Of a DNA stretch of 64,000 nt, positions 8,754 through 17,465 are shown piece after piece. How positions within the stretch are numbered: the stretch's first letter is position 1; each line of letters starts with the position of its first letter. Both the position numbers and the translations under genes were made by a program. The stretch comes from Paracoccus versutus (GTDB taxonomy: Bacteria > Pseudomonadota > Alphaproteobacteria > Rhodobacterales > Rhodobacteraceae). The notes under the pieces were generated by a model that was not told the DNA's origin, made no database searches, and was given only the letters and a program-made list of their open reading frames with translations. The stretch is from positions 1 through 64,000 of the forward strand of contig NZ_JRKO01000005.1 of assembly GCF_000763885.1 (NCBI RefSeq). Direction: 5' to 3'.

Positions 8754-10031
8754 TCAATAGAACCACGCGAGCGGCTCGGTAATCAGCTGCGGGAACAGGA
8801 TCAGCAGGACCAGCAGCGCGGTTTCCGCGATCAGGAACGGCATCACCCCCCGCACCGCATCGACATATTTGATGCGCGCCACGGCGCAGACGACGTTCAG
8901 CACGGTGCCGACCGGCGGCGTGATCAGGCCGATGGCCGAGTTCATGATCAGCATCACCCCGAAATAGACCGGATCGATCCCGGCCGCCTTGATGATCGGC
9001 AGCAGCACGGGCGTCAGGATCAGGATGGTCGGGATGAAGTCCAGCGCCGTGCCGACGATCACCACGATCAGCATGATCAGCGCCATCAGCAGCAGCGGGT
9101 TGTCCTGCAATCCGCCCAGCCAGCCGCCCAGCAGCATCGGGATATTGGCGATGGCGATCAGATAGGCGGTGATGGCGGCGGCGGCGCACAGCAGCATGAC
9201 GGCGGCCGTGGTATGGATCGCGCCCACCATGCAGCCGTAAAGCTGGCGCAGGCTCAGCTCGCGATAGACGAACAGCCCGACGAGGATCGAATAGACGCAG
9301 GCGACGACGCCCGCCTCCGTCGGCGTGAACACGCCGGCCTTCAGCCCGACGACGATGATGACCGGCAGCACGAAGGCCAGCGCGGCATCGCCCGCGGCCT
9401 TGGCGACCTCGCCCAGCGAGGCGCGCGGCATGGTGGCGACGGCGTCCCGGCGGCTGACGAACCACCAGGTCACGGCCAGCACCAGCGCCATCATCACCCC
9501 CGGCGCGATCCCGGCGATGAACAGCTTGGTGATCGAGACGCTGCCGGCGACGCCGAAGACGATATAGCCGATCGAGGGCGGCAGCACCGGCGCGATGATC
9601 CCGCCCGAGGCGATCAGCCCCGAGGATGCGTTGATGTCGTAGCCCGCCTTGCGCATGATCGGGATCAGCATGCCCGCCAGAACCGCCGTATCGGCGATGG
9701 CCGAGCCCGACAGGCTGGCCAGAAGCAGCGCCGTGACGATGGTCACGTAGCCCAGGCCGCCCCGCACATGCCCGACCAGCGTCAGCCCGAAGGCGACCAG
9801 CCGGCGCGAGATGCCGCCCGCGTTCATGGCCTCGCCCGCCATGAGGAAGAAGGGGATCGCCAGCAGCGGAAAGCTGTCGGCGCCATTGGTCATCTGCAAC
9901 GCGATGAGCTGCCAGTCCAGCGCGTCCAGATACCACATCATCGCCACGCCGCTGATGACGAGGCCGAAGGCGATGGGCACGCCGATGGCCAGCACGGCCA
10001 GCAGAGAAACGACAAAGACGATCAGGATCAT
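8754..10031 (-). CDS. TRAP transporter large permease, DctM type
   Basis: This 425-residue polytopic protein of the DctM family is the Na+-coupled transport subunit of a TRAP system. Characteristic segments are PLLAIPFFLMAGEAMNAGG, ASLSGSAIADTAVLAGMLIP and the re-entrant region near TPPVGTVLNVVCAVA. The ATG overlaps the small permease stop (ATGA). Together with DctP (11241-12254) and DctQ it probably imports a four-carbon sugar acid for the enzymes downstream. Confidence 0.93.
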   Translation of the reverse strand: MILIVFVVSLLAVLAIGVPIAFGLVISGVAMMWYLDALDWQLIALQMTNGADSFPLLAIPFFLMAGEAMNAGGISRRLVAFGLTLVGHVRGGLGYVTIVTALLLASLSGSAIADTAVLAGMLIPIMRKAGYDINASSGLIASGGIIAPVLPPSIGYIVFGVAGSVSITKLFIAGIAPGVMMALVLAVTWWFVSRRDAVATMPRASLGEVAKAAGDAALAFVLPVIIVVGLKAGVFTPTEAGVVACVYSILVGLFVYRELSLRQLYGCMVGAIHTTAAVMLLCAAAAITAYLIAIANIPMLLGGWLGGLQDNPLLLMALIMLIVVIVGTALDFIPTILILTPVLLPIIKAAGIDPVYFGVMLIMNSAIGLITPPVGTVLNVVCAVARIKYVDAVRGVMPFLIAETALLVLLILFPQLITEPLAWFY

Positions 10032-10555
10032 GCGGTGTGCCCCTCTTCGTGGTCGGGCTCGGCCGCGCCAAGCAGCGCGGCGACCAGGTCCACGCAGGCG
10101 ACCAGCCCGATGCCGACGCCGCCCACGAAGGGCGCAAGATAGTTCAGCGCCGTGGGCAGGCCGGAAACCGGCGCGATATTGCCAAGATTGGCCACGGTCT
10201 GCTGCCATGCCCCCACCGACAGCACGATGCAGCACAGCACGATGACGACATCGGTCAGCACCCTGCAGACCCGGCGCGCGCGCGGCGAAAGGCTTGCGGT
10301 CAGCAGGTCCACCCCCAGGTGCCCGTTGCGGCGGGCGACGCAGACCGCCCCGACGAAGGCGATCCAGATGAAGATCATCCGCGACAGCTCGTCGGTCGCC
10401 GAGACGCCGCTGTCGAACAGGTAGCGCAGCACCACATTGGCAAAGACCAGCACGATCAGCACGGCGAAGATGGCGACCAGCAGCGCATCGACGGCGCGAA
10501 AGCCCAGGTCGGCCAGGCGCGACAGGCGCGCCGCGAAAACCTTGCCCGATGCCAT
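10028..10555 (-). CDS. TRAP transporter small permease, DctQ type
   Basis: This 175-residue membrane protein has four predicted helices, including VDALLVAIFAVLIVLVFANV, a central WIAFVGAVCVARRNGHLGVD motif typical of DctQ, and two C-terminal helices. It overlaps the large permease gene by four bases. On its other side it shares bases with the cyclase stop codon (ATGA at 10555). These overlaps show tight co-translation. Confidence 0.92.
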   Translation of the reverse strand: MASGKVFAARLSRLADLGFRAVDALLVAIFAVLIVLVFANVVLRYLFDSGVSATDELSRMIFIWIAFVGAVCVARRNGHLGVDLLTASLSPRARRVCRVLTDVVIVLCCIVLSVGAWQQTVANLGNIAPVSGLPTALNYLAPFVGGVGIGLVACVDLVAALLGAAEPDHEEGHTA

Positions 10556-11223
10556 CAGAGCAGCCCCTCGATCGCATAGGCGCGCGCGGGGGCGCCGTCG
10601 GCATTCTCGATCTTCAGCGGCGCGGCGCTCAGCAGCACCCGGCTTGCGCTCAGCGCGGCGGTGTTCGCGATGTATTCGATCAGCGTCACCCCCTGGCGCA
10701 GCAGCACGTCATGGGTCACATGCTCCTCGTCCGGCACCGCGATGCCGTCCAGCAGCAGCCGGATCGGATAGTCCTGCGGGAAATCCACCGCCAGGGCGCG
10801 GGGCCGCAGCGCCGCGATCCATTCGGCGGCGGCGCGGTTCAGCCAGGGCGCCTCGGTCCAGAAGGCGCGGGTGCCCGCGTCCCGCTTCAGATCCCATTGC
10901 GTCGCCAGCAGCAGGATGTCGCCCTCGGCGCCGCCGGGATCGGCCGCCGCCAGCCGGGCGGGCGTGATCTCTTCGTCGGGGCCGACGTCGGATAGGTCGA
11001 AGACGCGGGCCGGGCCCACCACCTGCTCAAGGGGTGTGGCCTCGATGGTGGGGGCTCCGGCGATGAAATGGGCCTGCGCATCGACATGCGTGAACCCGTG
11101 GCAGGTGGTCGAAAGCCGAGTCACCCTGAACTGGTCCCCAGCCGACTTGTCGCCCTTGACGCTGATCTGGGGTTGCCAGCGGAAATGCTCCCTGACCGGC
11201 ATGCTGAGATCTACGATGCGCAT
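10555..11223 (-). CDS. Cyclase-family (kynurenine formamidase-like) metal hydrolase
   Basis: This 222-residue protein of the Cyclase/formamidase family (PF04199) starts MRIVDLSMPVREHF. It has the metal-binding motif CHGFTHVDAQAHF, close to the family HxGTHxDxPxH. The family hydrolyses cyclic or amide bonds, for example N-formylkynurenine, or opens lactone-like substrates. Being placed between the TRAP binding protein and TRAP permease genes, it may open a lactone form of the imported acid sugar. That role is an inference from context. Confidence 0.8.
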   Translation of the reverse strand: MRIVDLSMPVREHFRWQPQISVKGDKSAGDQFRVTRLSTTCHGFTHVDAQAHFIAGAPTIEATPLEQVVGPARVFDLSDVGPDEEITPARLAAADPGGAEGDILLLATQWDLKRDAGTRAFWTEAPWLNRAAAEWIAALRPRALAVDFPQDYPIRLLLDGIAVPDEEHVTHDVLLRQGVTLIEYIANTAALSASRVLLSAAPLKIENADGAPARAYAIEGLL

Positions 11224-11240
11224 GGCTTTCCCCCGGATGC

Positions 11241-12254
11241 TCAGGCGGCCAGGGCCGCGATGCGGCCGGGCAGTTCGGCGCCGAACTTCTCGACGAACTC
11301 GGCCAGGACGGTATCCGCGACGATGGCGCGGAACGCCTCGCGGTCGATGTCCTCGACCGCCTCCATGCCGTGATCCTTCAGCGCGGCCAGCGAGGTCGCC
11401 TCGCGGTCGGCGTTCATCTGGCGCTGCTTCCTCGCCCCTTCGCGGGCGGTTTCCAGCAGGACCGTCTGATGCTCGGGCGCAAGCTTGTCGAAGGTCGCCT
11501 TGGTCATCACCAGCGGCGACGAGGTGAAGGCGTGCTGGGTCAGCGAGATATGCTGTTGCACCTCGTAGAAGTTCGAGTTCAGGATCAGCGTCGTCGGGTT
11601 TTCCTGCCCGTCGATGGAACGCATTTCCAGCGCGGTGAACAGCTCGGTAAAGGCCATCGGCGTCGGCACGGCGCCCAGCAGCTCGAAGGCGCGGATATGG
11701 GCCTGGTTCGGCGTGGTCCGCAGCTTCAGCCCCTTCAGGTCTTCGGGCAGGTGGACGGGGCGGCGGCTGTTGGTCACGTTCCGCCAGCCGGTTTCCCAGG
11801 TCGCCAGCGCCTTCAGGTCCGAGGCTTCCAGCCCCGCGCGCAGCTCGTCCCCCAGCTCCCCGTCCAGGACCGCGGCCACGTGATCGCGGTCCTTGAACAG
11901 ATAGGGCAGGTCCAGCACGTTCAGCTGCGGCGCAAGGCCGGTGAAAAAGGGATTGCCGGTGATCATCATGTCGATCGAGCCGCCGCGCACGGCGTTGATC
12001 ATCGTCTGGTCGCTGCCCAGGATGCCGTTCGCAAACACCTCGATGGTGATCGCGCCGCCGGTCTTTTCCTTGACGGTCTCGGCCATCCACAGGGCGACCT
12101 CCTGCCAGCTGTCGCTGTCGGGATGGGGGTGGCCGAAGCGCAGCTTCACCGACGAGGCCGCGCGCGCGGTCCAGGGCATGGGAAACGACAGGGCGGCGCC
12201 GGCGGCGACGACGCCCGCGCCTTTCAGCAGGCTGCGGCGGGTGGTGATGGTCAT
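11241..12254 (-). CDS. TRAP transporter substrate-binding protein, DctP type, Tat-exported
   Basis: This 337-residue periplasmic solute receptor begins with a twin-arginine signal (TTRRSLLKGAGVVAAGAALS, ending TARA). DctP features follow: RFGHPHPDSDSWQ near the N terminus, KLRTTPNQAHIRAFELLGA with the conserved carboxylate-binding Arg, and the MAFTELFTALEMRSIDGQEN stretch. AAGGAGGAGAG precedes the ATG. It is the specificity component of the TRAP system encoded downstream, interrupted only by the cyclase gene. Confidence 0.93.
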   Translation of the reverse strand: MTITTRRSLLKGAGVVAAGAALSFPMPWTARAASSVKLRFGHPHPDSDSWQEVALWMAETVKEKTGGAITIEVFANGILGSDQTMINAVRGGSIDMMITGNPFFTGLAPQLNVLDLPYLFKDRDHVAAVLDGELGDELRAGLEASDLKALATWETGWRNVTNSRRPVHLPEDLKGLKLRTTPNQAHIRAFELLGAVPTPMAFTELFTALEMRSIDGQENPTTLILNSNFYEVQQHISLTQHAFTSSPLVMTKATFDKLAPEHQTVLLETAREGARKQRQMNADREATSLAALKDHGMEAVEDIDREAFRAIVADTVLAEFVEKFGAELPGRIAALAA

Positions 12255-12289
12255 GGCTTTCTCTCCTCCTTGAACTTTTTCAGACGCGC

Positions 12290-13678
12290 TCAGCGTCGAT
12301 GGAAATGGCCGTCCTGGATGGCGCGCAGCGCCATCAGCTCGGAATTCGTCCGATGGTCCAGATCGCCCATGCGGATATAGCTGCCCGCGGCAACCGGCCG
12401 GCGCAGCCGCTGGTTCGAAGCCAGATAGAAGGGCGCGGGGCTTTCGTCGCTCAGCGCGGATGCGGGTATCAGATGCGCATCGACCCCGTCGATGGAATGA
12501 TGGTGGCCGCCCATGGCCAGCACCTCGCCCGCCGCCAGGTCGCGGTTGGCGAAAGCCACCAGGTCGACGTGATGCGCGGGCTCGACCCCGCCGGTGCCGC
12601 GGCCGATCAGCCCCGCCTCCAGGATGCTGGTGGCGGCTTCCAGGCCCAGCAGGTGGCGCGGGTTGAAGATCATCGCCACGTCGCCGGTGCGCGCCACGAC
12701 ATGGCCCTTTTCCTTCAGCATATCCCAGGTTTCGGCGTCGTTGCAGCGCAGGATGACGAAGACGCCGCCCGCAAAGCTGACCTCGCCGGGCGCGCGCAGG
12801 CAATGGAACACGTCCAGCTTTCCGGTCGCGCCCATCACCCCGCCCTTCGCCCGCTCGCACAGGATGCTGGGCACCTCGGTGATCCGGGCGATGGGGGCGT
12901 GGAGTGCCGGCGCATCGACGCCGTAGCCGGTGGCGTTGGCCACGACCGACAGCTCGCACAGGTCGGGCACCGCGCGCTGCGGCAGCATCGCGGCGGCGGC
13001 GGCGCGGCCGGCCACCACCTCGGCCACGTCGCGCAGGCCAAGCTCGCTCCAGCGGCCGAACTCCGGCGCCTCGACGGTGCGGCCGTTGCTGGCCAGCGTC
13101 CCGGCGGCGGCATCGTAGACGAAGTCGTATTCGCTCGACTTGCCGGCCGCGACGATCTCGAAGCCCAGCGTCTCGGCCCATGTGATCAGGTCGATCAGCA
13201 GGCTGGGCTGGTCGCCGTCCACCGGCGTGACCACGCTGCCCTTGCGCTCGGCCAGCGCCGCCAGGCCGGGGCCGACGACGCTGTCGACCTCTTTCGATAC
13301 CAGGGCGACATGGCGGCCCGCCTCGATGGCCAGCCGGGCATGGCGCGCGCCCGCCTCGGGGTGGCCGGTCGCCTCGACAAAGACCTCCAGCGGCAGGTCC
13401 AGCAGATGCGCCACGTCCTCGGCGGCGATATAGTCGCCGGCCTGCCAGGCGGCGCCCGCCTCCTCGGCCGAGGCGCAGATGCGGATCTTCCCGGCCGGGA
13501 TACCCACGGCCCGCATCGCCTCGGCCACGCGCTGCGCGCTGGTATCGACGCCGACGCGCACGTTCATCATCGGGACGCGCAGGCCCTGGGCCAGAAAGCT
13601 GCGGCCAAAGCCGCCGGTGCCGATCACGCAGGTCTCGACCGGCTGCCGGTCCGTCCGAAAGTGAAGATGATAGTTCAT
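12290..13678 (-). CDS. SAF-domain, homoserine-dehydrogenase-like NAD(P) oxidoreductase
   Basis: This 462-residue protein has an N-terminal Rossmann fold (CVIGTGGFGRSFLAQGL) of the homoserine dehydrogenase/Gfo-Idh type, a central catalytic region (SVVANATGYGV, KLDVFHCLRAPGEVSFAGGV) and a C-terminal SAF-like domain (DLAAGEVLAMGG). Relatives sit beside TRAP or ABC transporters and DUF1537 kinases, so it probably oxidises the imported acid sugar before phosphorylation. As first gene of the operon it faces the GntR gene across an operator region. The exact substrate is unknown. The ribosome site is weak. Confidence 0.72.
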   Translation of the reverse strand: MNYHLHFRTDRQPVETCVIGTGGFGRSFLAQGLRVPMMNVRVGVDTSAQRVAEAMRAVGIPAGKIRICASAEEAGAAWQAGDYIAAEDVAHLLDLPLEVFVEATGHPEAGARHARLAIEAGRHVALVSKEVDSVVGPGLAALAERKGSVVTPVDGDQPSLLIDLITWAETLGFEIVAAGKSSEYDFVYDAAAGTLASNGRTVEAPEFGRWSELGLRDVAEVVAGRAAAAAMLPQRAVPDLCELSVVANATGYGVDAPALHAPIARITEVPSILCERAKGGVMGATGKLDVFHCLRAPGEVSFAGGVFVILRCNDAETWDMLKEKGHVVARTGDVAMIFNPRHLLGLEAATSILEAGLIGRGTGGVEPAHHVDLVAFANRDLAAGEVLAMGGHHHSIDGVDAHLIPASALSDESPAPFYLASNQRLRRPVAAGSYIRMGDLDHRTNSELMALRAIQDGHFHRR

Positions 13679-13950
13679 GCCGCGCCTGGTCCTGTTTGCC
13701 TTGCGGAGGCCGGATGGCAAGCAGGGACCGCCCCCGGAATTGCATTCCGGGCGCACGGGGCACGAGATCCGCCACAGCATTGCATGCAATACCGCAGCAT
13801 GCCGGGCCTCGCACCCGCCTCAATCCCTTGGATTTGCCGTATCCTCCGCCAATCTTGGCTGATTTGCGTGCAATCCATGCGCGGAGTCAACAGAAATCTT
13901 CACAACGGCGGGATTTCCCCCTATATTGCATGCAACATGGGGAGGATCTC
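13679..13950. promoter_or_regulatory. Divergent control region with repeated ATTGCATGCAAT-type operators
   Basis: This 272-bp divergent region contains a perfect 12-bp palindrome ATTGCATGCAAT at 13779-13790. A near copy ATTGCATGCAAC lies at 13925-13936, just upstream of the regulator's ribosome site, and a degenerate copy TTGCGTGCAA at 13864-13873. A further GGAATTGCATTCC lies at 13737-13749. Such spaced dyads fit a GntR/FCD dimer controlling both the acid-sugar operon and its own gene. Confidence 0.7.
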
Positions 13951-14646
13951 TTGGACAGCCAGACCGAATGGCCACGGGGGCAACGCTCGGCATTCGTCGC
14001 CAGCCACATCCGCGACCTGATCGTTTCGGGGGCGCTTCCCCACGGCCAGCGCATCAACGAACGCGTGCTGACCGAACAGCTCGGCGTGTCCCGCACCCCG
14101 CTGCGCGAGGCGTTCAAGATCCTCGAAAGCGAGGGGCTGGTCATGATCGAGCCGAACCGCGGCGCCACGGTCATCAAGATCTCGCATGAGGACGTCGAGC
14201 TGGCGATCGAGGTGCTGATCGGCCTGGAAAGCGTCGGCGCCGAACGCGCCTGCGAACGCGCCACCCCGGCCCAGATCGCCGAGATCGAACGGCTGCACCT
14301 GGACATGGTCGCCAATTACCGCGCGGGCGAGCTGATGCAGTATTTCCACATCAACCAGACGATCCACCAGAAGATCGTCGATTGCGCCGGCAACCCCAAC
14401 CTGACCCGCATCTATCATGGCGAAAGCAGCCGGATCCGCCGGTTCCGCTATGCCGGCAACCGGGTTCCCGAACGCTGGGCCCGCGCCGTCTATGAACACG
14501 AGCAGATCCTGGACGCGCTCAAGCAGCGCCAGGGGCCGCTGCTGCGCGAGGTGCTGCGCGCGCATCACCTAAACGGCTGGCGCATCACCCGCTCGGTGCT
14601 GGAAAGCGAAAACCCGCAGTCCGGTGAAGACGCCTCGCGGACCTGA
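13951..14646 (+). CDS. GntR-family (FCD) transcriptional regulator of the acid-sugar operon
   Basis: This 231-residue regulator has an N-terminal winged helix (LTEQLGVSRTPLREAFKILE, with the downstream GLVMIEPNRGATV wing) and an all-helical FCD ligand domain with candidate metal-binding histidines (YFHINQTIHQKI and RAHHLNGW). I chose the TTG at 13951 because GGGGAGG lies five bases upstream. An in-frame ATG at 13930 sits inside the operator and lacks a ribosome site. It is divergent from the SAF-dehydrogenase gene and probably represses that operon until an acid-sugar intermediate binds. Confidence 0.85.
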   Translation: MDSQTEWPRGQRSAFVASHIRDLIVSGALPHGQRINERVLTEQLGVSRTPLREAFKILESEGLVMIEPNRGATVIKISHEDVELAIEVLIGLESVGAERACERATPAQIAEIERLHLDMVANYRAGELMQYFHINQTIHQKIVDCAGNPNLTRIYHGESSRIRRFRYAGNRVPERWARAVYEHEQILDALKQRQGPLLREVLRAHHLNGWRITRSVLESENPQSGEDASRT

Positions 14647-14746
14647 ACGGCCGCGCGAAACGACCGGCCCGCCGCAATGGCCGGCGGCCCGGTCCCAGCC
14701 CCGACGGGGCCCGAATGCGAAACGCGCCTAGGGATCCACGACCCCG

Positions 14747-14971
14747 CTACAGCGTGTCGCCATATTGCGCGCTCATGATTTCGCCATTCTCCACGACGAA
14801 TGAAACGCCGTGATCCCGGAACCTGCCGAAGGGAATGAAATGGCGGCCGTTCAGATTGGCCCGCGCCCATTGCCCCATGCTGGCCATGAGCTGCTCCATT
14901 TCCGAATCATCGGCGTCGGTCAGACGCTTGATTTCCTGCATGTCCAGATTGGCTTGATGACTCCATGGCAT
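14747..14971 (-). CDS. Small hypothetical protein (74 aa) beside the MACPF operon
   Basis: I do not recognise this 74-residue protein. It starts MPWSHQANLDMQEIKRLTDA, is acidic and helical in its first half, and ends with a short strand-like segment (GVSFVVENGEIMSAQYGDTL). The ATG follows GGAGG at eight bases. It has no signal peptide or membrane segment. A strong hairpin at 15021-15061 separates it from the upstream pore-protein operon, so it may be transcribed separately or only by read-through. Confidence 0.55.
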   Translation of the reverse strand: MPWSHQANLDMQEIKRLTDADDSEMEQLMASMGQWARANLNGRHFIPFGRFRDHGVSFVVENGEIMSAQYGDTL

Positions 14972-15020
14972 TGCCACATCCTCCACGATAAGAATAGTCG
15001 TGCAAACGCACGGATGGCAC

Positions 15021-15061
15021 GCCGGCGGAAACCGGGCCGCCCGGCACCGTTTTCCGCCGGC
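15021..15061 (-). terminator. Long hairpin after the MACPF operon
   Basis: The outer arms GCCGGCGGAAAC and GTTTTCCGCCGGC pair with one bulge, and an inner CGGGC/GCCCG pair closes the loop. The hairpin lies just downstream of the 107-residue gene on the minus strand and could end the pore-protein transcript. No T run follows. Confidence 0.5.
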
Positions 15062-15067
15062 GCATGA

Positions 15068-15391
15068 TCATTGCACGCCGATCAGGCCAAGCTGGTTGTC
15101 AAGCGTCGTCCCGGTAATGGAATACCTGGCCGTCTTGTTCGTCCCCTTGCGATAGATGAAAGCCTGCTCGGCCACGTTGTCATTGCCCCAGACGACGAAA
15201 GCCTTGAGCTTCACCCGCGAGCCCTCGGGGATCTTGAGCGATCCCAGGTCCACGGTCTTTTCCTGGCCCAGGGGAATATCGCTGTTCTCCTCATAGGTCT
15301 GGCTGCTGCCGCCGTCGGGCGGCGCCGCAACCACATGAAGCTTGGCGACGAAACCGCCGCCATTCCGCAGGCTGAATTTTTCTATATCCAT
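15068..15391 (-). CDS. Small beta-rich protein (107 aa) downstream of the MACPF gene
   Basis: I do not recognise this 107-residue protein with certainty. It has alternating hydrophobic strands (FVAKLHVVAAP, VKLKAFVVWGND, EQAFIYRKGTNKTARYSITG, TTLDNQLGLIGV), no cysteine, no signal peptide and no membrane helix, so it is probably an all-beta sandwich. AAGGGAG lies ahead of the ATG. It follows the MACPF gene by 57 bp in the same direction. Small beta-sandwich aegerolysin proteins are known partners of MACPF toxins in fungi and some bacteria. Homology to them is unproven here, but the genetic pairing is similar. Confidence 0.65.
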   Translation of the reverse strand: MDIEKFSLRNGGGFVAKLHVVAAPPDGGSSQTYEENSDIPLGQEKTVDLGSLKIPEGSRVKLKAFVVWGNDNVAEQAFIYRKGTNKTARYSITGTTLDNQLGLIGVQ

Positions 15392-15448
15392 GATCTTGCT
15401 CCCTTCCTAATCAACCACGTCGATATGAATGAACGGGATGGCGGCCGG

Positions 15449-17434
15449 TCACGAGCCGATGGTAAGATCGTCGCCCTGTTCCTCGGCCGGCTCTTCTTTC
15501 CTGGTTTCCGCCGGCTTTTCCTGGGGATGCCCGGCTGCGGCAGGGTCCGCGATCTTCAGCTCTTCCGAATCGGGGTCCATCGTCGCGATATGGTGAAGCA
15601 GCTGCGTGCGGTATTTCTGCCAGTTTATCGGCGAGCGTAGCTTTCCCTCGATCTTGCCTTCCAGGAAAATGCCGATGATCGGCTTTTTCAGCGCCTCGGG
15701 CAGCAGGAAAAGCAGCGGCACCACATCGGCAAAAGAAATGACGCTCCACCATCCCGCATGGCTCAGCGTCGTCGCCCATCCATAGGGATCAAGCGCCAGG
15801 GCCGGATTGCCACCGGCGCTGGTGACTTCGATATTCTGAAAGGCTTCCTCCGAAACCGATTTCGACGAGGTTTCCGATTTGAAACCGCCATGGGCGCTGG
15901 CCGTCACCGCCTTGTAGGAACCCTGCACCTCGGTGGAAAAGGCGCGCACCAGGGTCTGCACGTCCTCGCCCGCTTTCGCCTCGCGGTCCTGGCGATAGAT
16001 AAGCTTGCCGCCGATGATCGTGCGCAGCGGAAAATGCGTCCCATAGCTGTCCAGGATGGCGGCAAGCGCCCCTGCCCTTTCCTCGGGCGTTTCCGGCATG
16101 GCATTGGCCAATGCGTTCACCTCGTCATAAAGCGGCTTGCACAGGATCGCATTGCGCGGATCGATCACGATCTCGGCCCTGGCCACCAGATATTCGATCC
16201 GCATATGCAGCGCCGCGCTGGCTTCCTTGTGATCGCTCGTCTTGGTCTCGGAATAATCGCTCTTGATCGAAAGGCTCGCGGCCTTGCCCTCGACGCCGAA
16301 ATCGCTACCGGCATTCCAGGACAGCGAAGAGGCAATGGCGTCCAGCGTCCGGCTTTGCGTCGCCGAAGCCGAAAACCGGGTCGAGCGGATCGGCCGCGCG
16401 ACAGTCAGGAAAACCGCCGCCTCCTCGTCGTCCAGGGCCGGGCGCGGCGGCCGGTCCAGGTCGAAACTGCCATCCGGCATCGGCACGAAACGCAGGCCGT
16501 GAAGATGGCGCAGGGCATTCAGGATGATTTGCCGCTCGCCGCCATCCATGTTGTCGAAAACGTCCTGCGGCGCACCCGTCGGGGCGGTAGGCCGGCCCAG
16601 GACTTGTTGCAGCATGTCCTCGGTCTGGATCAGCCCCGGCTGGGCGCCGCCGCCGGTTTCGCTTTTCGGCTTTGGCGGGGTCGACCCCGAGGAGCCGCCT
16701 GCAGGCGTGGCAGCGCCGCGCTTGCGCGGGCTTTCGAATCGAAACCGCAGCAGCCCCAGCTTTTCATCGGGCTTTCCCAGCCGCCCGACGATCTCGTAGG
16801 GCTCCATATCCTCGGCGATCGGCTTGCCGGAGGAATCAAGGAACGGGCGGCCCGCGGGAATGCCCTCGCAGCCTTTCAGGAAATCGCGCAATTGGCCAAG
16901 CGTCTTGTTCTCGCCGCCATCGGGCCAGTCGACCTGGCGCGGCTTTTCGCCGTCCTCCAGGTAAAGAAGCTTGAACTTCTTGGGAACCGCCGGCTCGGCC
17001 TCGCGCTTGACGGAAAGCTCGTCAACGCGCCGCAGATAGGCCGTGGCCTCGGCCGCCTTGTCCACATCCGTCCCGGAGATTCGGAAAACATCGTCCTTAT
17101 CGACCAGCGCGGCATTCTGCGCCCTGAATTGCGCCAGGGTTTCATCGGCGCGGACATAGACCTTGTGTTCCTTGCCCTTGCGGTCCTTGAACTTGATCTG
17201 CCGGCGAATGGGAACGATCTCGACCACCATATTGTCGGCGATGGGCGTCGCGGCCTCGCGGTCCTGCGGCACCAGCGCCAGGGCATCGGCGCTTTGGCCG
17301 GTGCGAAATTGGTCGAACTCGTCCATTTCGTCGGTCGAGACGAAAAGCTTGCGCAAATCCGCAAGGCTTGCCTTGTCGGCAGCGGCATCCGTTCGCGACG
17401 TTCCGTCGCGTGACCTGAGGATGAAGCTAATCAT
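15449..17434 (-). CDS. MACPF/perforin-domain protein with N-terminal beta-grasp-like repeats
   Basis: This 661-residue protein has the MACPF signature at residues 464-476: YGTHF, six residues, then GG. MACPF proteins form membrane pores or act as toxins. Residues 1-76, 78-140 and 152-235 each begin with a beta-hairpin-like strand (MISFILRSRDG, QIKFKDRKGKE, KKFKLLYLEDG) followed by a helix, and read like ubiquitin-type beta-grasp modules. A Gly/Ser/Pro linker (240-266) leads to the MACPF part. A hydrophobic stretch (VVPLLFLLPEALKKPIIGIF, 571-590) and an acidic tail follow. There is no signal peptide. GAGGT precedes the ATG. It is the second gene of a minus-strand set. Confidence 0.82.
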   Translation of the reverse strand: MISFILRSRDGTSRTDAAADKASLADLRKLFVSTDEMDEFDQFRTGQSADALALVPQDREAATPIADNMVVEIVPIRRQIKFKDRKGKEHKVYVRADETLAQFRAQNAALVDKDDVFRISGTDVDKAAEATAYLRRVDELSVKREAEPAVPKKFKLLYLEDGEKPRQVDWPDGGENKTLGQLRDFLKGCEGIPAGRPFLDSSGKPIAEDMEPYEIVGRLGKPDEKLGLLRFRFESPRKRGAATPAGGSSGSTPPKPKSETGGGAQPGLIQTEDMLQQVLGRPTAPTGAPQDVFDNMDGGERQIILNALRHLHGLRFVPMPDGSFDLDRPPRPALDDEEAAVFLTVARPIRSTRFSASATQSRTLDAIASSLSWNAGSDFGVEGKAASLSIKSDYSETKTSDHKEASAALHMRIEYLVARAEIVIDPRNAILCKPLYDEVNALANAMPETPEERAGALAAILDSYGTHFPLRTIIGGKLIYRQDREAKAGEDVQTLVRAFSTEVQGSYKAVTASAHGGFKSETSSKSVSEEAFQNIEVTSAGGNPALALDPYGWATTLSHAGWWSVISFADVVPLLFLLPEALKKPIIGIFLEGKIEGKLRSPINWQKYRTQLLHHIATMDPDSEELKIADPAAAGHPQEKPAETRKEEPAEEQGDDLTIGS

Positions 17435-17465
17435 GAAACACCTCGGCTAATGGTTCGTAATCACC

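Noticed and set aside
7488..10142. Long plus-strand frame across the TRAP genes
   Set aside because: It is low-complexity Gln/His/Asp/Arg-rich antisense of clear DctM/DctQ and kinase genes.
15071..17413. Plus-strand frames opposite the MACPF operon
   Set aside because: They are antisense shadows. The MACPF signature and good ribosome sites are on the minus strand.
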